Shown: in pieces, positions 28,772-36,693 of the stretch
How the letters are laid out: every line of letters starts with the position of its first letter
How positions within the stretch are numbered: position 1 is the stretch's first letter
NCBI GenBank assembly: GCA_937981555.1
Contig: CALJOK010000033.1
Span: forward strand, 1-50,010
DNA: 50,010 nucleotides
DNA from: an uncultured Saprospiraceae bacterium
Lineage (GTDB): Bacteria; Bacteroidota; Bacteroidia; Chitinophagales; Saprospiraceae
Direction: 5' to 3'
Position numbers and translations under genes: made by a program
Notes under the pieces: generated by a model
What the model was told of the DNA's origin: nothing
The model's database searches: none
What the model saw: the letters and a program-made list of their open reading frames with translations, nothing else

Positions 28772-29587
28772 CTACCACCAAACCACAAAGAGTTTTTCAA
28801 ATTCACCATTAGCATTTTTCAGCCAAACCATAGGCGCACGTTCTTTGACCAATCTTAAATTGATCTCCATCATAATTTCAACATGTGATTTCCAGGCTAC
28901 GTGATCGTTTGGTTCGATGATCCATTCTGATTTAGTCGGCAGATAAAATTGAGCGTTTGCGAATTCGGATTTATTAAAATCATCAAACCGCAACCAATAG
29001 CCCACCAAGCAATCTTTATTTAAAGGCCCAATATTGACAGAGTTGCTACCATAGGGTTGAAATAATTGAGCTTTAAAGCAGCATTGATGTTCAAGTTGTA
29101 AATGATCTATATGGCGATTCGCTAATGCTTGAGCTCCTGCTTCTGAGTGTAATAATGGAAATTGTTTATGCTTTATTTTTCCCATTTTGATGAAGAACGT
29201 ATCTCGCCTATTAGGCCCTATTAAGCGATGGATCGGCTCCAGAATTTCAGGATCGATCAGGTAGAATTTGTAGGTTAGTTCTACGTGGATTAATTGGTCG
29301 GTTATTTTATTCTTTAAAATAAAATCAATTTCTCCAAGCGTATTTTTTTCTTGTCTGATGGGTAGGTTGTATAATACTATATTGTACGCATCTGAATATT
29401 CCACCAATTGCTTAAAGACATATTCCATTTGATGTCCTAAGCGAATATTCCCTGGAATGGATTTCGGTTGAAACGAGTGCAATACCAAATCCGGAAACTC
29501 AAATTGCTGAATATCAAATTGTTCTTTTTCCCAAAGGGGAGGAGTATCTAAAAAACCGATACATTGCGCTTTAATCATTGATGACAA
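28772..29587 (-). CDS. DUF1853 family protein, possible PD-(D/E)XK-like fold
   Basis: 271 residues, no signal peptide. Family-typical segments are LGHQMEYVFKQLVEY, NTLGEIDFILK, IHVELTYKFYL, RLIGPNRRDTFFIKMGKI and the C-terminal APMVWLKNAN. The spacing of an upstream Glu, GEIDF and ELTYK resembles the E-D-ExK core of PD-(D/E)XK nucleases; family function is not established and catalysis here is inference. Start at 29587 or at Met4 (29578). It is transcribed away from the AraC regulator and stands alone. Confidence 0.7.
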   Translation of the reverse strand: MSSMIKAQCIGFLDTPPLWEKEQFDIQQFEFPDLVLHSFQPKSIPGNIRLGHQMEYVFKQLVEYSDAYNIVLYNLPIRQEKNTLGEIDFILKNKITDQLIHVELTYKFYLIDPEILEPIHRLIGPNRRDTFFIKMGKIKHKQFPLLHSEAGAQALANRHIDHLQLEHQCCFKAQLFQPYGSNSVNIGPLNKDCLVGYWLRFDDFNKSEFANAQFYLPTKSEWIIEPNDHVAWKSHVEIMMEINLRLVKERAPMVWLKNANGEFEKLFVVWW

Positions 29588-29742
29588 AGGTAAAACAAAG
29601 GGGTAGTAAAAGAAGAAGATTTTGTATAGTCAGGTAGAAAATAATTTAGTGGTTTGAGAAATATAGACTTAAATTAACAACAGATATTTTTGAAATACAA
29701 GACACCTGCCAATAGATTCTACGAGATTGGGAGATAACAACG

Positions 29743-30495
29743 TGGAAAACATGTGATATGTGTAAGTATCTACTCCACATTTGTAACACTTTACATTTTT
29801 AATACTTGATCTTAGCATTTGTATTTAAACTCTCTTAAATAAATCATTTAATACCCCAAGATGGAGAAACTATTCATCAAATACATGGTTAGCTTACGAT
29901 GTAAGTTAATGGTAAAAGAAGAGCTAACAAAATTAGGATTTCACTATGTCATAGTGGAATTGGGCATGGTTGAAATTTTAGAAAACATTACTCCCGAGCA
30001 ACGAGATCAGTTCAGCAAGAATTTATTGAAATTAGGTTTAGAACTTTTAGAGACTAAAAAGAGTATTCTGATTGAAAAGATAAAAAATGTCATTACTGAA
30101 ATGATTCAGTATTCCGATGAATTACCCAAAGTAAATTACTCTGACTACATAAGCGAAAAATTAAATTACGATTACACTTATTTAGCTAATATATTTTCAG
30201 AGGTCAAAGGAATTACGATACAGCAATATATTATTATTCATAAAATAGAAAGGGTAAAAGAATTGATATTATACGATGAACTTAGCCTTTCGGAGATTTC
30301 TCATAAACTACATTATAGTAGCCCTGCCCATCTATCCAACCAATTTAAAAAAGTAACGGGTCTTACTCCGTCTTTCTACAAAAAGATGAAACGAAAAAGA
30401 GATGAAAATTTGGAAAACATGTGATATGTGTAAACACAAACTTCTTATGTGTAATGTTTTACATTTTTAATAGTTGATCTTGCCTTTGTATTTAA
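29743..30495. repeat. Direct repeat (~85 bp) flanking the AraC-type gene
   Basis: Copy 1 is 29743-29828 and copy 2 is 30411-30495. Both begin TGGAAAACATGTGATATGTGTAA and share TTTACATTTTTAATA(C/G)TTGATCTT and TTTGTATTTAA. Copy 2 includes the last four codons and stop of the regulator; copy 1 carries the same codons (VENM-stop) with no gene in front, so it looks like the 3' scar of a lost tandem copy. Confidence 0.85.
29861..30424 (+). CDS. AraC-type helix-turn-helix transcriptional regulator (short)
   Basis: 187 residues. The C-terminal ~95 residues contain two HTH units of the AraC DNA-binding domain: the first around SEKLNYDYTYLANIFSEVKG, the second LSLSEISHKLHYSSPAHLSNQFKKVTGLTPSFYKK. The N-terminal ~90 residues (KLMVKEELTKLGFHYVIVELG) are the small helical domain common to this Bacteroidota subgroup and contain no cupin sensor. 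The start follows a repeat holding a promoter-like sequence, and the same sequence recurs just after the stop, so autoregulation through both copies is possible. The gene ends in TGA. Target genes are unknown. Confidence 0.9.
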   Translation: MEKLFIKYMVSLRCKLMVKEELTKLGFHYVIVELGMVEILENITPEQRDQFSKNLLKLGLELLETKKSILIEKIKNVITEMIQYSDELPKVNYSDYISEKLNYDYTYLANIFSEVKGITIQQYIIIHKIERVKELILYDELSLSEISHKLHYSSPAHLSNQFKKVTGLTPSFYKKMKRKRDENLENM

Positions 30496-30583
30496 TTTGT
30501 TAGATATTGACTATTTACCACATGTATAAGATGGGCAAAATTACATCACTAGACTCGCCTCTTTTATATTAGGTTGTAATTAA

Positions 30584-30706
30584 CAGTCTCAAAAAACCAA
30601 TGAACAATTTGGCTCCTTACATTATGAACACCTAACCTTTGAAGTAAGTGCGGAAAATGACCTGCTTGATCGTCTATGTATGAGATTAAATAAAACGCTT
30701 TCATAA
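30584..30706 (+). pseudogene. C-terminal remnant of an unidentified gene
   Basis: A 40-codon open frame directly after a stop codon and without a start codon; it includes EQFGSLHYEHLTFEVSAEND and ends NKTLS-stop. The composition looks protein-like, unlike the neighbouring DNA. It lies between two copies of GTTGTAATTAACA (near 30574 and 30734). I cannot name the family. Confidence 0.4.
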
Positions 30707-30754
30707 AACATTAGTTTTTTTTAAAAACTTAAAGTTGTAATTAACACACGCTAG

Positions 30755-30860
30755 GTTCTCTCTCAGAACAGGAACTGTACGTCTTAATAAGTCGTGCGAT
30801 TACGATCTGGAGATACCTAAATGTAGAGGACAGGTATACAAAACCTGTCTTCTTTTTTTT
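30755..30860 (+). ncRNA. Possible structured small RNA ending in an intrinsic terminator
   Basis: No open frame, yet a series of hairpins: GTTCT/AGAAC (30755-30769, alternative ACAG-GAA-CTGT at about 30768-30778), GTACGTCTT-AAT-AAGTCGTGC (30777-30797, one mismatch) and a terminator GACAGGT/ACCTGTC (30829-30849) followed by a T-rich run. Local G+C is higher than the surrounding intergenic DNA. It does not match tmRNA, 6S, SRP or RNase P RNA as far as I can tell. It might instead be a leader or the 3' end of the remnant transcript. Confidence 0.35.
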
Positions 30861-31209
30861 GTTTAAAAGGAGATTGCTTCTGTGAGTTTGGAAACTTTAG
30901 AATAGTTTCTAGTTAGCAACTAAGAGGTTTTTGAAATGTGACACCCGAGCCAATAGACTTTGGGCGAGCGGTGTTTAGTGCATATGGTGGTTTCAACTAA
31001 TGTTTTACGGAGCAAATTAAGTAAGCGAAAACATTTCATCTACTTGACGAAAACATTTTTCCAAATAAAATAACCTAATTCAACTCAACTCTACTACCTT
31101 TTCTCCCAACTAATTCCTTTCTAAACCGTTTAAATGTAAAGAAAAAGCGCTTTTTTGCTTAAAAAAGCCCCCTTTTTCCAATTTTCGCTAATTTTTTCGC
31201 GGAAAAAAC
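30861..31209. other. Intergenic region upstream of aconitase
   Basis: No gene is supported. A less AT-rich block at about 30938-31020 (ACACCCGAGCCAATAGACTT, GGTGGTTTCAACTAATG) contrasts with its surroundings and may be a gene remnant, but neither strand gives a recognisable protein. The aconitase promoter region begins at the right end. Confidence 0.4.
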
Positions 31210-31218
31210 TAAATTTGC
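31210..31218 (+). promoter_or_regulatory. Aconitase promoter, -7 element
   Basis: TAAATTTGC matches the Bacteroidota -7 box TAnnTTTG and lies 48 bp before the ATG. A good -33 TTTG at the ideal distance is not obvious. Confidence 0.55.
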
Positions 31219-31265
31219 AACCTATTTGAAATTTGATTAAATCACCAATAAAAATATGACCTACC

Positions 31266-33545
31266 ATGGCAAATAAAGTATTTGACAAGGACATGTTGAA
31301 AGCTCACTATGAGAGTTTCTCAGAGAGAGTAGCAGCAGCTAGGAAAGTGCTCAATCGCCCGATGAGCCTTACTGAAAAAATCCTTTACTCACACCTTCAC
31401 GCAGAATCTCCACTTAAAGAGTATACCCGAGGAGAAGATTATGTAATGTTTCAACCAGACCGAGTAGCGATGCAAGATGCAACTGCTCAAATGGCGTTGT
31501 TGCAATTTATGATGGCTGGAAAGGAAACCACAGCGGTACCTTCGACAGTACATTGTGATCACTTGATCCAAGCAAAAGATGGTTCTGATAAAGATATGGT
31601 TACGGCTTTGGATGTGAATTCAGAAGTATATGATTTCCTTCAAAATGTTTCTAAAAAATATGGAATTGGTTTTTGGAAGCCAGGTGCAGGAATTATTCAC
31701 CAAACAGTTTTGGAAAATTATGCTTTCCCTGGAGGAATGATGATTGGAACAGATTCGCATACCGTTAATGCAGGTGGATTAGGAATGGTCGCTATCGGAG
31801 TAGGAGGAGCAGATGCAGTTGACGTGATGGCTGGAATGGCTTGGGAATTAAAAATGCCAAAAATCATTGGTGTTAAATTAACTGGAAAATTAAGTGGATG
31901 GACTTCTTCTAAAGATGTCATTCTTAAAGTAGCAGGTATCATCGGAGCAAAAGGTGGAACTGGTTACATCGTAGAATATTTCGGATCAGGTGCGAAGAGT
32001 TTGTCTTGTACTGGAAAAGGAACGATCTGTAATATGGGTGCTGAGATTGGAGCAACAACTTCTAATTTTGGTTACGACAAATCTATGGACAGATACCTTC
32101 GAGCAACTAATCGAGCAAGTGTTGCAAGATTAGCGAACCGAGTGAAAAAAGATTTGACAGGAGATCCTGAAGTTTATAAGGATCCTAAAGATTATTTTGA
32201 CCAAGTAATCACAATCAACTTGTCAAAATTAGAACCGCATATCAATGGTCCTTATACGCCAGATTTAGCATACCCAATTTCTAAATTTGCAGCAGCAGTT
32301 GAGAAAGAAGGTTACCCTGCAAAATTGGAAGTAGGATTGATTGGTTCATGTACGAACTCTTCTTACGAAGATTTGGACAGAGCAGCTTCTTTGGCTCAAC
32401 AAGCCGTTGATAAAAAATTAACAGCGAAATCAGAATTTACGATTACGCCAGGATCAGAGATGATTCGATATACCGTTGAGCGAGATGGTATTTTAGAGAC
32501 GTTTGAAAAAATGGGTGGAGTTGTATTAGCCAATGCATGTGGACCATGTATCGGACAATGGGCAAGACACACCGATGATCCAAATAGAAAAAATTCAATC
32601 ATCACTTCTTTCAATAGAAACTTTGCGAAGCGAAATGATGGAAATCCAAATACACATGGATTCGTTGCATCTCCTGAGATCGTAACAGCAATGGCAATCG
32701 CAGGTGATTTAAGATTTAATCCGTTGACAGATACGTTGACCAATGCAGATGGAGAACAAGTAAAATTGGATCCACCTACAGGAGTTGAATTACCACCAAA
32801 CGGATTTGACGTAGAAGACATGGGTTACATCAAGCCTCCTCGAAGTGCTAAAAATGTAAAAATAAAAGTTAATCCAAAATCTAATCGTATTCAATTATTG
32901 ACTCCATTCACACCGATTACTTCAAAGCAATTGGAAGGAATGAGAATCTTAATTAAGGCGAAAGGAAAATGTACAACAGATCATATTTCTATGGCTGGGC
33001 CTTGGTTAAAATTCCGTGGACACTTAGAAAATATTTCTAACAACTGTTACATCGGAGCAATCAATGCTTTTAATGATTCAGCGAACAATGTGTTGAATGC
33101 AGAAACTGGAGAGTATGGTGCAGTTCCAGATTTGGGAGCTTACTACAGAGACAATGGAATCGGTTCTGTGGTATTCGGAGAGGAAAACTTAGGAGAAGGA
33201 TCTTCTCGTGAGCATGCTGCGATGGAGCCAAGATTCTTAGGTGTTCATGCGGTGATTGTAAAATCATTTGCAAGAATTCATGAGACGAACTTGAAGAAAC
33301 AAGGAATGTTAGCGTTGACTTTTGTTGACAAAAGTTCTTATGACTTGGTTCGACAAGATGACAAAGTTGCGATCAAAGGTTTTGAAAGTTTTGCTCCAAG
33401 CAAAAACTTGACAGTAGAGTTAACTCATGCTGACGGAACTAAAGATTCATTTGAAGTAGCACATACTTATAATCAAGCTCAAATTGATTGGGTGCGAGCA
33501 GGATCTGCTTTGAATAAAATTAGAGAAGAAGAAGGCGTAGCTTAA
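31266..33545 (+). CDS. Aconitate hydratase
   Basis: 759 residues, of the type shared with mitochondrial aconitase rather than the longer AcnA/IRP form. The three cysteine ligands of the [4Fe-4S] cluster are C362 (GSCTNS), C425 and C428 (ACGPCIGQW). Other conserved segments are [34 protein letters not shown] and [17 protein letters not shown] in the swivel domain. It interconverts citrate and isocitrate through cis-aconitate in the TCA cycle, in the cytoplasm. Monocistronic, with its own promoter box and terminator. Confidence 0.97.
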   Translation: MANKVFDKDMLKAHYESFSERVAAARKVLNRPMSLTEKILYSHLHAESPLKEYTRGEDYVMFQPDRVAMQDATAQMALLQFMMAGKETTAVPSTVHCDHLIQAKDGSDKDMVTALDVNSEVYDFLQNVSKKYGIGFWKPGAGIIHQTVLENYAFPGGMMIGTDSHTVNAGGLGMVAIGVGGADAVDVMAGMAWELKMPKIIGVKLTGKLSGWTSSKDVILKVAGIIGAKGGTGYIVEYFGSGAKSLSCTGKGTICNMGAEIGATTSNFGYDKSMDRYLRATNRASVARLANRVKKDLTGDPEVYKDPKDYFDQVITINLSKLEPHINGPYTPDLAYPISKFAAAVEKEGYPAKLEVGLIGSCTNSSYEDLDRAASLAQQAVDKKLTAKSEFTITPGSEMIRYTVERDGILETFEKMGGVVLANACGPCIGQWARHTDDPNRKNSIITSFNRNFAKRNDGNPNTHGFVASPEIVTAMAIAGDLRFNPLTDTLTNADGEQVKLDPPTGVELPPNGFDVEDMGYIKPPRSAKNVKIKVNPKSNRIQLLTPFTPITSKQLEGMRILIKAKGKCTTDHISMAGPWLKFRGHLENISNNCYIGAINAFNDSANNVLNAETGEYGAVPDLGAYYRDNGIGSVVFGEENLGEGSSREHAAMEPRFLGVHAVIVKSFARIHETNLKKQGMLALTFVDKSSYDLVRQDDKVAIKGFESFAPSKNLTVELTHADGTKDSFEVAHTYNQAQIDWVRAGSALNKIREEEGVA

Positions 33546-33568
33546 TTCTTTTTAGAAAAATAAATGCG

Positions 33569-33602
33569 AAAGCCACTTAGGAGTAAAATCCTGAGTGGCT
33601 TT
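33569..33602 (+). terminator. Aconitase terminator
   Basis: A 14-bp stem AAAGCCACTTAGGA/TCCTGAGTGGCTTT with one T-G wobble, 6-nt loop, followed by a T-run. Confidence 0.9.
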
Positions 33603-33706
33603 TTTTTTATTTTTTCAAAAAAAACGTGACATTATTAGTTATATTCGTCAAATAAGAGGTTAGGATTTCTTAACCATTTTTTTCTAACAAACAAAACAGT
33701 TTAATC

Positions 33707-34108
33707 ATGTTTAAAGAATTTAAAGATTTTATAATGACGGGGAACGTCATTGATTTTGCTATCGCAGTAATTTTAGCAGGAGCAGTTGGACTTGTAGTGA
33801 ATGGATTTGTAAATGATATTATGATGCCAATCGTAGGTCATTTTTCAGGAGGAATAGATTTCTCTGCAATGGCGATGGAATTATCTCCTGCAGTAGGAGT
33901 GGAAGGAGAGGCAGGTTACAAAGCGGCTAATTCTATTCGATATGGAGCATGGATTAATACAATTATCAGCTTGATTATAGTTGGATTTGTATTATTTATG
34001 ATGGCAAGATCTGCAGCTAAATATAAAGAAGCACCAGCACCAGAAGCACCAGCTGGACCTTCACAAGAAGATCTTTTAGCAGAAATTCGTGATTTGTTGA
34101 GAAAATAA
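33707..34108 (+). CDS. mscL: Large-conductance mechanosensitive channel MscL
   Basis: 133 residues, the usual MscL length. It has the N-terminal amphipathic helix MFKEFKDFIMTGNVIDFAI, pore-lining TM1 (AVILAGAVGLVVNGFVNDIMMP), a periplasmic loop that is fairly rich in acidic residues, TM2 (WINTIISLIIVGFVLFMMA) and the C-terminal bundle SQEDLLAEIRDLL preceded by an Ala/Pro-rich linker. It forms a homopentamer in the inner membrane that opens under hypo-osmotic shock. Monocistronic, with its own terminator. Confidence 0.97.
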   Translation: MFKEFKDFIMTGNVIDFAIAVILAGAVGLVVNGFVNDIMMPIVGHFSGGIDFSAMAMELSPAVGVEGEAGYKAANSIRYGAWINTIISLIIVGFVLFMMARSAAKYKEAPAPEAPAGPSQEDLLAEIRDLLRK

Positions 34109-34142
34109 TAAATAACGAACTGAACAAAAATCTAAATTAAGG

Positions 34143-34172
34143 AAGTCCTTTCGAAGTAATTCGGAAGGACTT
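34143..34172 (+). terminator. mscL terminator
   Basis: A 13-bp stem AAGTCCTTTCGAA/TTCGGAAGGACTT with a GTAA loop and one wobble pair, followed by T9. Confidence 0.9.
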
Positions 34173-34296
34173 TTTTTTTTGAAAAAAAACTTACTTCCCT
34201 ATTTACCTTTTTTAATGTTCCTGCATATCTAAGTGATTATGTGTTTAAAAAACATTTTGAAATCATTTTACTTATAAAAACATTAAAAATTAAAAC

Positions 34297-34908
34297 ATGA
34301 AAAAATTAATCTTATCAGTAGCTATGTTGGCTTTCTTCTTTACCTCTTCTCACGCTCAATTTGATATCGAAAAACTTTTTGGAGGAGCGAATATTGCATT
34401 TGTAAAACCAATCGGTGATTTCTCTGACGTTGCGAATGGAGGTATTTCAGTTAACCTTTTTGGAGGATACCAATTGACTGACAAATTAGGAGTAGGTCTT
34501 GAATATGGAGAAGGAATTACTGCAGGAATTGAAAGAGATTCAAATGGAGTAGATATTACAAGTGGAATCTTTGGCGCTCAATTATTTAGCTTACGATCTA
34601 TTCAAGCTAAAAGTTGGTATCGATTTACAACAGGAACGGTACGACCGTATGTAGGGGTAGGAATAGGTGCTGCTCAGGTGGGAGAACCAGATGCTACAGA
34701 CATAAATGGAGATGTAACTTTAGCAGGAGCTAAACGATGGGGACTTGGAGTTAGCGCTGAATTAGGTATTAGTATTAATGGTTTCAGTTTATCTTATAGT
34801 TTCAACGTAAATGGAAAAGGACCAGAGGAACCAGTCTTTAACGCAAACATAAAAGATTTATCTGTGAATTTTCACAGATTTGCAGCAGGTTATATTTATA
34901 ACTTCTAA
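34297..34908 (+). CDS. Outer-membrane beta-barrel protein
   Basis: 203 residues. Signal peptide ends SSHAQ (about residue 20). The mature part alternates glycine-rich amphipathic strands (GGISVNLFGGYQLTDKLGVGLEYG, GTVRPYVGVGIGAAQVG, GLGVSAELGISINGFSLSYSF) and ends with aromatic YIYNF, the usual C-terminal signal for outer-membrane insertion. Size and pattern fit an 8-stranded OmpW/OmpA-like barrel. No ligand or transport role can be assigned. Confidence 0.85.
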   Translation: MKKLILSVAMLAFFFTSSHAQFDIEKLFGGANIAFVKPIGDFSDVANGGISVNLFGGYQLTDKLGVGLEYGEGITAGIERDSNGVDITSGIFGAQLFSLRSIQAKSWYRFTTGTVRPYVGVGIGAAQVGEPDATDINGDVTLAGAKRWGLGVSAELGISINGFSLSYSFNVNGKGPEEPVFNANIKDLSVNFHRFAAGYIYNF

Positions 34909-34913
34909 AATAA

Positions 34914-34941
34914 CTTTCAACTTTCAACTTTCAACTTTCAA
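34914..34941. repeat. Heptanucleotide tandem repeat (CTTTCAA x4)
   Basis: Four perfect CTTTCAA units just after the beta-barrel gene stop; the array ends CTTAAAA. Confidence 0.95.
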
Positions 34942-34963
34942 CTTAAAATATAAAACTATACCT

Positions 34964-34991
34964 AGCCTCTTCGGATTTCTTCGAAGGGGCT
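34964..34991 (+). terminator. Terminator after the beta-barrel gene
   Basis: A 10-bp stem AGCCTCTTCG/CGAAGGGGCT with one T-G wobble and an 8-nt loop, followed by a T-rich run. Confidence 0.85.
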
Positions 34992-35109
34992 TTTTTCTTT
35001 TTTATAAAAAAAAATACTAATTTAGTTTGAACAAATTTTCCTATCTACTTATCTCTCCCTATCAACGAAGCAAAGCAAAACGAATTTCTTAATTTTAAAA
35101 ATCAACATT

Positions 35110-35652
35110 ATGAACAAACAATTAGTTGGTACTTTGGTAGCAGGAGTAATTCTTTTTATGTGGCAATTCATTTCTTGGAATCTGCTAAATCTTCATCAAG
35201 CAGAAATGCAGTACACACCTAAGCAAGACCAAATAATGGAAGCTTTAAGTCAGCTTGACTTGGAAGAAGGACATTACATGATTCCAACTGTAGCTAGTGA
35301 TGCTTCGATGGAAGAGAAAGAAAAATTAATGGAAAGTATGATTGGAAAACCATGGGCTACCGTTTCTTATCACAAAGCTTTCGAAGTGAATATGGGAATG
35401 AATATGACAAGAGGATTTTTGCTTGATTTGTTTTCTGCATTTTTACTAGTTTGGGTCTTAATGAAATTTCGAGAAAATGATTTTATGACTAGTCTGCTAG
35501 CATCTTTGGCCGTTGGAGCGATTGGTTATTTGACGATTCCATATTTACATCAAGTGTGGATGGAAACGGATAGTACAGGATATTTGATAGATACAGTTGT
35601 TGCGTGGGGATTGGTTGGCGCGTGGTTAGGTTGGTGGTTGAATCGGAAGTAA
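35110..35652 (+). CDS. Inner-membrane protein of unknown function
   Basis: 180 residues. One membrane helix at the N-terminus (LVAGVILFMWQFISWNLL), a ~75-residue extracytoplasmic segment rich in Met and Glu, then three helices (RGFLLDLFSAFLLVWVLM, SLLASLAVGAIGYLTIPYL, VVAWGLVGAWLGWWLN). No signature residues that suggest an enzyme or transporter are visible. Monocistronic with its own terminator. Confidence 0.7.
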   Translation: MNKQLVGTLVAGVILFMWQFISWNLLNLHQAEMQYTPKQDQIMEALSQLDLEEGHYMIPTVASDASMEEKEKLMESMIGKPWATVSYHKAFEVNMGMNMTRGFLLDLFSAFLLVWVLMKFRENDFMTSLLASLAVGAIGYLTIPYLHQVWMETDSTGYLIDTVVAWGLVGAWLGWWLNRK

Positions 35653-35671
35653 AACTATATAAATAGTGATC

Positions 35672-35704
35672 AGCGGTGTTAGGACTTCAAGCCCTAACAC
35701 CGCT
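35672..35704. terminator. Bidirectional intrinsic terminator
   Basis: A 12-bp perfect stem AGCGGTGTTAGG/CCTAACACCGCT with a 9-nt loop and a T-run, between the membrane-protein gene and the convergent outer-membrane gene. Confidence 0.85.
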
Positions 35705-35709
35705 TTTTT

Positions 35710-36576
35710 TTATTTTGATTTTTTCTTGAAATAAAAAATTCCTCCAAATTGAAACGTCGTTTGCAAAAAGAAAAAGTCTTGTTTCGCTTTATTGTTTCCT
35801 ACCGAAGAGGTCAAGATATCGAAGAGATTAATATACCCACCTTTGATTTCTCCATGAATAAAATAATGTTTAAAAAGAGTCAAATGCAGACCCGTTTTTA
35901 GCGAAGCTCCCCAACCTGCAAAATGATAAACATTAATATCATCTTGTCGAAGCAAAGTAATATCTGATCTTGGAATCAAAGGTCCCGTTTCAAAACCTTC
36001 GATGATTTGCAATTCAATTTTATTTTTTGCCCACGCCTTTTTTTGGAAAAGATTATCTGCACGGCTGATTCCAAAATTAAAATAATTTAATCCATCGGTA
36101 TGTTCCATTTGCAAAAGGGAAGGTCTGATTATGATATTGTCATTAGAATATTCTCCATCATAAAAATCATGCATCTCCTGAATGGAGCCATCAATTTTTA
36201 CCTCTTGAGCATCTTGCACTACATATTTCATATGATCCATGGACATAGTTAAAATCCATTTGTCTCGTAAATAATAACCCATTCCAAAATTAGTTTGAGG
36301 AACGGTTAGACTACTTGGTTTAAAATAAGTTTCGAAAGAGAAATCAGATTGTCGATCTTTTGCTACTACTTCAGATAAGGTGAAATCGTAAGTGTCTCCT
36401 TTAAAATGAATATCAGATTTAGAATAAAATCCACGATTCCATCCCCAGTAAACATAGAAGCGCCCTTTGTTTGATCGAACTTCTTCTTTGACTATTTCAT
36501 TTTGCGCAAAAGTATTTTGGGAAAATGAAAAGAGTAAAAAGAAGAGACTAATAATTTTTAGAAAATTGAATATCAT
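35710..36576 (-). CDS. Putative outer-membrane beta-barrel protein
   Basis: 288 residues. Signal peptide ends NTFAQ (about 25). The mature protein alternates aromatic amphipathic strands (RFYVYWGWNRGFY, NFGMGYYLRDKWILTMSMDHMKY, YHFAGWGASLKTGLHLTLFKHYFIHGEIKGGY) and ends FQFGGIFYFKKKSK, consistent with a barrel of 10-12 strands. No specific function can be assigned. It is downstream of fadD on the same strand, but a strong terminator separates them. Confidence 0.75.
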   Translation of the reverse strand: MIFNFLKIISLFFLLFSFSQNTFAQNEIVKEEVRSNKGRFYVYWGWNRGFYSKSDIHFKGDTYDFTLSEVVAKDRQSDFSFETYFKPSSLTVPQTNFGMGYYLRDKWILTMSMDHMKYVVQDAQEVKIDGSIQEMHDFYDGEYSNDNIIIRPSLLQMEHTDGLNYFNFGISRADNLFQKKAWAKNKIELQIIEGFETGPLIPRSDITLLRQDDINVYHFAGWGASLKTGLHLTLFKHYFIHGEIKGGYINLFDILTSSVGNNKAKQDFFFLQTTFQFGGIFYFKKKSK

Positions 36577-36625
36577 TGTTTTCTTTTTAGTTGAAAATCA
36601 TAACTTTAAAATTCGATGCTAAAGT

Positions 36626-36663
36626 AAAAAATCTCATTTGAAATAAACCAAATGAGATTTTTT
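36626..36663 (-). terminator. fadD terminator
   Basis: A 15-bp perfect stem AAAAAATCTCATTTG/CAAATGAGATTTTTT with an 8-nt loop, placed just past the stop of the long-chain acyl-CoA ligase gene. Confidence 0.9.
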
Positions 36664-36693
36664 TAACAAAAGAAAAACTGAATAACAATGCTT

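Noticed and set aside
34914-34941. Tandem CTTTCAA units considered as a CRISPR or iteron array
   Set aside because: Units abut without spacers and are only 7 bp, so neither a CRISPR nor a credible origin.
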